Assembly: GCA_934569195.1 (NCBI GenBank) | Contig: CAKTKB010000046.1 | Span: 1-10,281 of the forward strand | DNA length: 10,281 nt | Direction of reading: 5' to 3' | From: an uncultured Oscillospiraceae bacterium | GTDB lineage: Bacteria > Bacillota > Clostridia > Oscillospirales > Oscillospiraceae | Part shown: piece after piece, positions 6,122 through 10,281 of the stretch | How the letters are laid out: each line of letters opens with the position of its first letter | Numbering within the stretch: the stretch's first letter is position 1 | Notes under the pieces: model-generated | What the model was told of the DNA's origin: nothing | The model's input: only the letters and a program-made list of their open reading frames with translations | Databases searched by the model: none | Made by a program: the position numbers and the translations under genes

Positions 6122-7063
6122 TCAGAACGTGGCAACATCCGGGTCTGCCGGCTCGGCAGGCTCTACGGACAATGCCGTGAGCACAGGGCCAAGCTCCCCC
6201 TTGTACAGGGCATGGCGCTCTGCGCTGATTTTTGCCGTAACCTGCACCCAGGAACGGGGCTTCAGGGAACCGGCGGCATCGTAGCGGCAGGGAATCCCCA
6301 GGAACTGAATGTCCTCCACGCAGCAGGTCATAACGAACCGCCCGGGGGCAAACATCTTGTTCTTTTCGCGGCGCAGCATGGCAACCTGCCCCTTGAAGCA
6401 CACGGTCTTTCCGCTGTACTTTTCCGGCTCCTCCGTAATATCCCGGTACCAGAGGGCAAAATCCTCATCCCGAATCTGGATAACCGGAGCGTTTATATCG
6501 AAGGGCAGCGGATCGACGACATCGTCCATGGCGGTTGTCCCGTCGGTATAGTCATACAAGATATCGATCCGCCGGTTTGCTGCCCGGGCAATCTTATGCA
6601 GAGGCATGGTATCCGTCCCGGGAGCCAGACGGTTGAATACAACCATCTGCGCGCCTACGAGCTTGTCCATCACCAGGTTGCGCATGTTGCTGTTATAAGC
6701 CGTAAAGGTGGTGGAGTCGACAAACATCAGCTCCTGTGCCACGGCCCAGTCCTCAGGGAAACGGCCGTACAAATCTCCCACCATCTGCATCCCGTTCAGC
6801 TCGGCGACAATGCGCTGCGCCTTGTACTTTTTTGCCAAGGCCTGCAGCTCTTTGGTCGTTACGCTCTGCTGGTCCAGGACCTCCATCCAGACGTTCTTGT
6901 GGGGGTAGGAGGAGAAGTCATACTCCTCCTCCCCTTCCTCAAAAACAAGGAGCAGGGTTCTCTCTCCGGCGTTGAAGCGCGGGTCCTCCATGGTTTCCTG
7001 GATGAACTTGGTTTTTCCGGAATCCAGAAAGCCGGTGAAGACGTATACAGGAATTTGCTGCAT
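6122..7063 (-). CDS. divergent G3E (CobW-like) GTPase fused to a YcgQ/TIGR03943-like C-terminal domain
   Basis: A 313-residue protein in two parts. Residues 1 to about 175 look like a COG0523/CobW G domain: VYVFTGFLDSGKTKF holds Walker A (G11-T18), AELNG (88-91) replaces the usual E-x-x-G block, and FNRLAP (143-148) stands where NKxD is expected. The CxCC metal motif of COG0523 is missing. Residues about 205-305 resemble the end of YcgQ/TIGR03943 (DUF1980): EEPEKYSGKTVCFKGQV, then RFVMTCCVEDIQFLGIPC with C247, C248 and C259, then SWVQVTAKI, an OB-like pattern. It starts 14 nt after the upstream GTPase stop, with GAGGTAA before ATG 7063, so it is the second gene of that operon. A metal-delivery role is inferred from the families; it may partner the upstream chaperone. 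The family of the C-terminal half is read by eye, less certain than the G domain. Confidence 0.85.
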   Translation of the reverse strand: MQQIPVYVFTGFLDSGKTKFIQETMEDPRFNAGERTLLLVFEEGEEEYDFSSYPHKNVWMEVLDQQSVTTKELQALAKKYKAQRIVAELNGMQMVGDLYGRFPEDWAVAQELMFVDSTTFTAYNSNMRNLVMDKLVGAQMVVFNRLAPGTDTMPLHKIARAANRRIDILYDYTDGTTAMDDVVDPLPFDINAPVIQIRDEDFALWYRDITEEPEKYSGKTVCFKGQVAMLRREKNKMFAPGRFVMTCCVEDIQFLGIPCRYDAAGSLKPRSWVQVTAKISAERHALYKGELGPVLTALSVEPAEPADPDVATF

Positions 7064-7077
7064 AGCGGTTACCTCGC

Positions 7078-8256
7078 TTATGCGCCGAACAGCGCGGCAA
7101 TACCGGCCTCATCCAGCTGGGAGCCGATTACGCACAGCTTGCCGGTGACGGCCGCAGAGCCGGTACGGACATCGGCCTCGCCGGGAACATGGTCAAAGTG
7201 AAGCCACGTCCCATCCGCAGCCGCGACAATGCCCTTGGCCCGCAGGACCGTGCCATATTTTCCGGAATCCAGGGCGGTCAGTGCATCGCGGATAAATTCC
7301 GGCGTAAACTTCTTGGCAGTCTCCACGCCCCAGGAGGTGAACACCTCATCGGCGTGGTGGTGGTGATGATGGTGATGATGCTCGTCCTCGTCGTCATCAT
7401 GATGATGCCCGCAGCAGCAGTGCCCATCCTCGTGATGGTGCTCCTCATGCGCATGATGGTGATGGCAGCAAGCATGGTCATCCTCGTCGTCATGGTCATG
7501 GTCGTGATCGTGATGATGGTGGTGATGATGTTCATCCTCGTCCTCATCCTCATGATGGTGGCAGCAGTCGTGATGCTCCTCGTCCTCATGGTGATGATGC
7601 TCGTGGGCATCCTCTTCCGCCAGACGGTCCAGCTCCATCTGAGCCAGCTCGGCGGCGAGAGATGCCTTTCCGGCCATGGCTTCCTCCAGCTGTTCGCCGG
7701 TCAGTTCGTTCCAAGGCGTTGTGATGACCGTAGCAACCGTATTGTGCTGACGAATCAGGTCAATGGCAGCATCCAGCTTTTCCTGGGAAATGCTGTCCGT
7801 CCGGGAAAGGACGATGGTAGAGGCGGTCTCGATCTGGTTGTTGTAGAATTCACCGAAGTTCTTGGCATAGACCTTCACCTTGCCGGCGTCCGCCACGGCC
7901 ACGGTATAGCCCAAGGTAACATCCGGCCCGGTGATTTTTTCAACGGCGGCAATCACGTCAGAGAGCTTGCCCACGCCGGACGGCTCGATGATGACGCGGT
8001 CGGGGTGGTACTGGGTAATCACCTGCTCCAGGGCGCGGCCAAAGTCGCCCACCAGGGAGCAGCAGATGCACCCGGAGTTCATCTCTGTGATATGGATACC
8101 GGCATCCTGCAGGAAGCCTCCGTCGATTCCAATTTCACCGAACTCATTTTCAATCAAAACGAGCTTCTGCCCCTGGTAGCCCTCCTGGATCATTTTTTTG
8201 ATCAGAGTTGTCTTGCCGGCGCCCAGGAAGCCGGAATACACGTCAATTTTTGTCAT
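7078..8256 (-). CDS. COG0523/CobW-like G3E GTPase, metallochaperone with His-rich insert
   Basis: A 392-residue G3E GTPase of the COG0523 family, which binds zinc or other transition metals and delivers them using GTP. Motifs: Walker A GFLGAGKTT (9-17), ENEFGEIGIDG (36-46), the metal motif GCICC with C63, C65 and C66, EPSG (91-94), and SRTD (151-154) where N/SKxD is usual. Between the G domain and the C-terminal CobW_C domain (about 305-392) is an insert at residues 218-301 with 42 His and 7 Cys plus many Asp and Glu. The start is ATG 8256, with AAGGTG 6 nt upstream; a start further upstream at 8319 would lie within the promoter. First gene of an operon with a second G3E protein. The metal is not decided by sequence: zinc is likely, nickel or cobalt possible. 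No zinc-uptake-regulator box is visible upstream. Confidence 0.93.
   Translation of the reverse strand: MTKIDVYSGFLGAGKTTLIKKMIQEGYQGQKLVLIENEFGEIGIDGGFLQDAGIHITEMNSGCICCSLVGDFGRALEQVITQYHPDRVIIEPSGVGKLSDVIAAVEKITGPDVTLGYTVAVADAGKVKVYAKNFGEFYNNQIETASTIVLSRTDSISQEKLDAAIDLIRQHNTVATVITTPWNELTGEQLEEAMAGKASLAAELAQMELDRLAEEDAHEHHHHEDEEHHDCCHHHEDEDEDEHHHHHHHDHDHDHDDEDDHACCHHHHAHEEHHHEDGHCCCGHHHDDDEDEHHHHHHHHHADEVFTSWGVETAKKFTPEFIRDALTALDSGKYGTVLRAKGIVAAADGTWLHFDHVPGEADVRTGSAAVTGKLCVIGSQLDEAGIAALFGA
7354..7605 (-). repeat. low-complexity His/Asp/Glu/Cys codon tract inside the CobW-like GTPase
   Basis: Eighty-four codons rich in CAC/CAT, GAC/GAT and GAG, including runs of 7 and 9 His and an HDHDHD stretch. 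On the DNA it is an imperfect trinucleotide and hexanucleotide repeat (GTGATGATG-like on the plus strand). The reading frame stays intact. Such tracts can change length by slippage. Confidence 0.9.
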
Positions 8257-8290
8257 ATATCGCACCTTCTGTACAAATTTCTTCTGTGCT

Positions 8291-8319
8291 ATTATACCAC
8301 CGTTCCGGAAGTCTGACAA
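8291..8319 (-). promoter_or_regulatory. sigma-A-like promoter of the G3E GTPase operon
   Basis: TTGTCA (8319-8314), a 17-nt spacer, a perfect TATAAT (8296-8291) on the minus strand. The start near 8284 gives a leader of about 28 nt. The spacer contains the 8-bp palindrome TTCCGGAA (8303-8310), a possible but unproven operator. Confidence 0.85.
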
Positions 8320-8385
8320 GGTATTTTCTGTAAATTCCGTTTATGACGCGGGGAATTGTGTAAAAAGAAGGTCGTGTACAAATGA

Positions 8386-8411
8386 CCGCCGTCTGTATTT
8401 GCAGACGGCGG
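8386..8411 (-). terminator. hairpin after sipL, probable terminator with weak T tract
   Basis: CCGCCGTCTG (minus 8411-8402) and CAGACGGCGG (8395-8386) form a perfect 10-bp stem around CAAATA. It begins 10 nt after the sipL stop. The following bases (TCATTTGTACA) are only mildly T-rich, so termination may be incomplete; the G3E operon promoter lies just downstream. Confidence 0.65.
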
Positions 8412-8421
8412 CACAATGATT

Positions 8422-9915
8422 TTACGGAACGGGGATCAAAAGCATTTGTCCGGCCTCCGGTTCGCCCTGAAGCTGGTTTGCCTGGCAGATGGCCTGCACA
8501 GTCGTGCCGTTTTCCTTGGCAAGCTTCCAGAGACTCTCGCCCATGGCGCGCCGGAGGATTACGGAGGGCCTGTCGGGATCGGGCGTAAGCGGATCTCCGA
8601 TTTCCAGCTCGGCTACCGACGTGAGCGCATTGCCGCACAGAACATCCAGCTCCAGCCAGGCGTCGGCAGTCATTTCTATGCCGCTGCCGGCGGCCACATT
8701 TGCTTTTCCGGCCGGATGCAGCCTTGCAAGCAGCTGGGATGTGCTGTCCGCTGCGAATGTCTGGGACAGTTCCCACTTCCCCTCTGCGCATTGCAGAATG
8801 CCGTCTGCATCGTAGAACAGCACCCGGGCAGAGCCGCCGCCGGAGAAGATTCCCTGGGACGGATCCCGATCCATGCGCAAGGGTGCGTACAGAATATGGA
8901 CGTCTACGATTCGGGAGGCGGACGCCGGTACCGTACAGGAAATGGATACCGGTTCCCGGCGATGCTCAAGAAGCGCCGGTATGGAAAGGGACTCGGTTCT
9001 GGGGGTGACAGAGGCGGCGATTCCATACGCGTCCTCGACCATCTCGACCAGAATTTGATCCGTAAGGACGTATTGGGCAACCGCGCCGCTCTTCAGGTGC
9101 AGGCCGCTCTCTTGCTGATCCAGCTCCAGGCTGGTGAGGCAGGCAACCAGGGAGGCCTCCGCCTGAGACGCGTGCTCCCGGTCCAGCTCGGTGTACTGGG
9201 AGAAGGGAATGTCAAAATCCCAGCTGTGTAGCTCTCCGCCGGGAGCCTGGTATAGCAGATGCAGCTGCATCTTTCCGTGGAAGGTCAGTCTTTGAGACAG
9301 AACCTTGCTGTCGGAAATTTCCATATGTGCATCGTAGCGCAGCAATTTTTCCATTTCCGGTGCGGACGCGGGAAGGACCAGATCTTCCTCAACCAGGAAG
9401 GTTTTCTCTCCGGCCTCCGTGGCAAGCTGCATGGGGTAAGTATGGCGAAGCAGCTCAACGCCGTCCGGGTCCTGGGGCACCCTGCGGAATAGAAGTTCCG
9501 TGGGCGTATAGGTTTCGATTTGTGCGGTCAGACTTGCCCGCAGCATGATTTTTCGGGCCGATATCGTGCGGGCGTCCATTGCGGCGAGATTCAGGTCCGT
9601 CCGCAGAATGCCTTCCCGCTCCACCGGCGGGACTTCCAGCCGAATCTGGAAGGGAATCCAGGTTTCTACGCTTCTGGGCGCGGATTCGGCCTCCGGGATG
9701 TACACGATCCATGCCATAATGCCCCCGGACAGCTGTACCGATGTTCCGCGCCACTCCTTACTGCGCAGAACGGGCTGTCCCCAAGCGCCGAGAATGACTC
9801 CCAGGTCCGGATACCCCTCCGGAAGCTTCAGCTCCTGAACTTGTTCCTGTTCGCCCACATCCCACATTGCCGTTTGAAGGCACCTGCAGGGATTTGCTTC
9901 AAATTCCATCTTCAA
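8422..9915 (-). CDS. sipL: SipL-like spore coat morphogenesis protein (SPOCS/DUF3794 domains plus C-terminal LysM)
   Basis: A 497-residue protein with the SipL architecture. In Clostridioides difficile SipL binds SpoIVA through its LysM domain and localises the coat around the forespore; there it is made in the mother cell. SPOCS-like (DUF3794) blocks are seen at about residues 35-110 (LGAWGQPVLRSKEWRG, then AWIVYIP and TWIPFQIRLEVP), 185-250 (DAHMEISDSKVLSQRLTFHG, then LHLLYQ and DIPFSQ) and a third, less clear, at about 320-430 with VRILF-type strands (ARVLFYDADG). Residues about 451-497 are LysM-like: SVILRRAMGESLWKLAKENG, then TVQAICQANQL, ending MLLIPVP. The start is taken as TTG 9915 because AAGGAG lies 9 nt upstream; ATG 9909, two codons later, would be 15 nt away. 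No clear promoter is seen in the 65 nt upstream. Confidence 0.88.
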   Translation of the reverse strand: MKMEFEANPCRCLQTAMWDVGEQEQVQELKLPEGYPDLGVILGAWGQPVLRSKEWRGTSVQLSGGIMAWIVYIPEAESAPRSVETWIPFQIRLEVPPVEREGILRTDLNLAAMDARTISARKIMLRASLTAQIETYTPTELLFRRVPQDPDGVELLRHTYPMQLATEAGEKTFLVEEDLVLPASAPEMEKLLRYDAHMEISDSKVLSQRLTFHGKMQLHLLYQAPGGELHSWDFDIPFSQYTELDREHASQAEASLVACLTSLELDQQESGLHLKSGAVAQYVLTDQILVEMVEDAYGIAASVTPRTESLSIPALLEHRREPVSISCTVPASASRIVDVHILYAPLRMDRDPSQGIFSGGGSARVLFYDADGILQCAEGKWELSQTFAADSTSQLLARLHPAGKANVAAGSGIEMTADAWLELDVLCGNALTSVAELEIGDPLTPDPDRPSVILRRAMGESLWKLAKENGTTVQAICQANQLQGEPEAGQMLLIPVP

Positions 9916-9980
9916 TGACGATCACTCCTTATCCCGCGATAGCTGTACCATTTTATTCCCGAAGGGACAAGTTTATGCCG

Positions 9981-10130
9981 CTAATTTTGGCGCAGCAAGA
10001 AAAAACCGATGAGAATACTCCCTACCCCCAGGCAGCACTGAAAAAAAGAAGAGCTAAGGCACTGTCCCAGCAGGAGTCCAAGCCCGAATGCCATCAGCGC
10101 CCACCCCCACAGATGTTTCCTCCGGCACAT
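9981..10130 (-). CDS. small membrane protein (49 residues), unknown function
   Basis: ATG 10130 to TAG 9983-9981 encodes 49 residues: a basic start (MCRRKHLWGWALMAFG), two hydrophobic helices (about residues 8-22 and 29-46) joined by a short Cys/Ser-rich turn (QCLSSSFFQCC), and a basic end (LLRQN). Two glycine-rich helices in a hairpin fit a real membrane peptide, and the pattern resembles short hypothetical proteins I associate with Clostridia. The SD, GGGGGTG, lies 5 nt before the ATG and is the 3' arm of the terminator of the upstream PBP gene. It sits between the PBP gene and sipL on the same strand. Function unknown. Confidence 0.65.
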   Translation of the reverse strand: MCRRKHLWGWALMAFGLGLLLGQCLSSSFFQCCLGVGSILIGFFLLRQN

Positions 10131-10167
10131 AAAAACACCCCCTGCACAAGTCTATGCAGGGGGGGTG
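10131..10167 (-). terminator. rho-independent terminator of the penicillin-binding protein gene
   Basis: Minus strand CACCCCCCCTGCA (10167-10155) pairs with TGCAGGGGGTG (10146-10136), seven C against five G so two bases bulge or slide, with an 8-nt loop and five T (10135-10131). It begins 9 nt after the PBP stop. The 3' arm doubles as the SD of the small membrane gene, whose ATG directly follows the T run. Confidence 0.85.
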
Positions 10168-10176
10168 AAAATATTT

Positions 10177-10281
10177 TTATTCTTGGTCCAGAATTTCCTT
10201 GCAGGCGGAGAGAACCTCAGACATAATTGGAACGCATACGGAACGGCCGTAGCCGCCGTTCTCGACGACGGCGATGAAGGC
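10177..10281 (-). CDS. penicillin-binding protein (transpeptidase), C-terminal end, partial
   Basis: The last 34 codons of a gene entering from the right edge, ending at TAA 10179-10177. The sequence AFIAVVENGGYGRSV, then VPIMSEVLSA, matches the closing strand and helix of class B penicillin-binding protein transpeptidase domains (PBP2/FtsI/SpoVD type), where IAVVVENGG-x-G-x-x-AAPI-x-x-VL is usual. The active-site serine and the KTG motif lie outside the window, so the subtype cannot be given. It is followed by a strong terminator. Confidence 0.75.
   Translation of the reverse strand, partial: AFIAVVENGGYGRSVCVPIMSEVLSACKEILDQE

Noticed and set aside
7189..8316. A 375-codon plus-strand open frame rich in Met and Val
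   Set aside because: It is the complement of the poly-His tract and the rest of the COG0523 gene; the Met/Val runs come from CAT and CAC codons read backwards.
8257..8421. Zinc-uptake-regulator box or metal riboswitch before the G3E operon
   Set aside because: No sequence like a Zur box and no long structured leader; the leader is only about 28 nt.
8416..9231. Plus-strand open frame opposite sipL
   Set aside because: Antisense shadow of the SPOCS/LysM gene, with no SD or recognisable motif.

Overview
This is about 10 kb of a GC-rich, endospore-forming Clostridia chromosome, most likely of the Oscillospiraceae/Oscillospirales type. The evidence is a spoIIGA-sigE sporulation locus and a SipL-type SPOCS/LysM spore-coat morphogenesis protein, which belongs to Clostridia rather than Bacilli. 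SD sequences are Firmicutes-like and strong, and there are several sigma-A-like promoters. Genus cannot be fixed from the sequence alone. All genes but one lie on the minus strand. I see no mobile element, tRNA, rRNA or CRISPR.

Layout, left to right. (1) A partial conserved hypothetical gene follows pepF (oligoendopeptidase F, M3 family) by 3 nt; a consensus promoter lies upstream of pepF. (2) The sporulation locus spoIIGA-sigE has overlapping genes and a long-spacer promoter resembling the Spo0A-activated spoIIG promoter of Bacillus. As given here, sigE is broken: its pro-sequence and its sigma domains lie in different frames, with about 18 codons missing at the junction. (3) rarA and a small DUF951 zinc-ribbon-like gene form a coupled pair ending in a terminator that overlaps the last stop codon. 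(4) An orphan lipoprotein gene, the only plus-strand gene, has its own promoter and terminator. (5) A two-gene operon encodes G3E (COG0523/CobW-like) GTPases. The first is canonical, with CxCC and a very large His/Asp/Glu/Cys-rich metal-binding insert. The second has lost CxCC and is fused to a C-terminal domain resembling the end of YcgQ/TIGR03943 (DUF1980). (6) A sipL homologue is followed by a strong hairpin. (7) A 49-residue membrane peptide gene has its SD inside the terminator of the upstream penicillin-binding protein gene, whose last 34 codons reach the right edge.

The genes combine general metabolism and genome maintenance (PepF, RarA), metal handling (the G3E pair) and sporulation (SpoIIGA, SigE, SipL). 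Most worth a second look are the sigE lesion beside an intact spoIIGA, the G3E-DUF1980 fusion paired with a poly-His G3E GTPase, and the small membrane gene whose translation start is built into a terminator.
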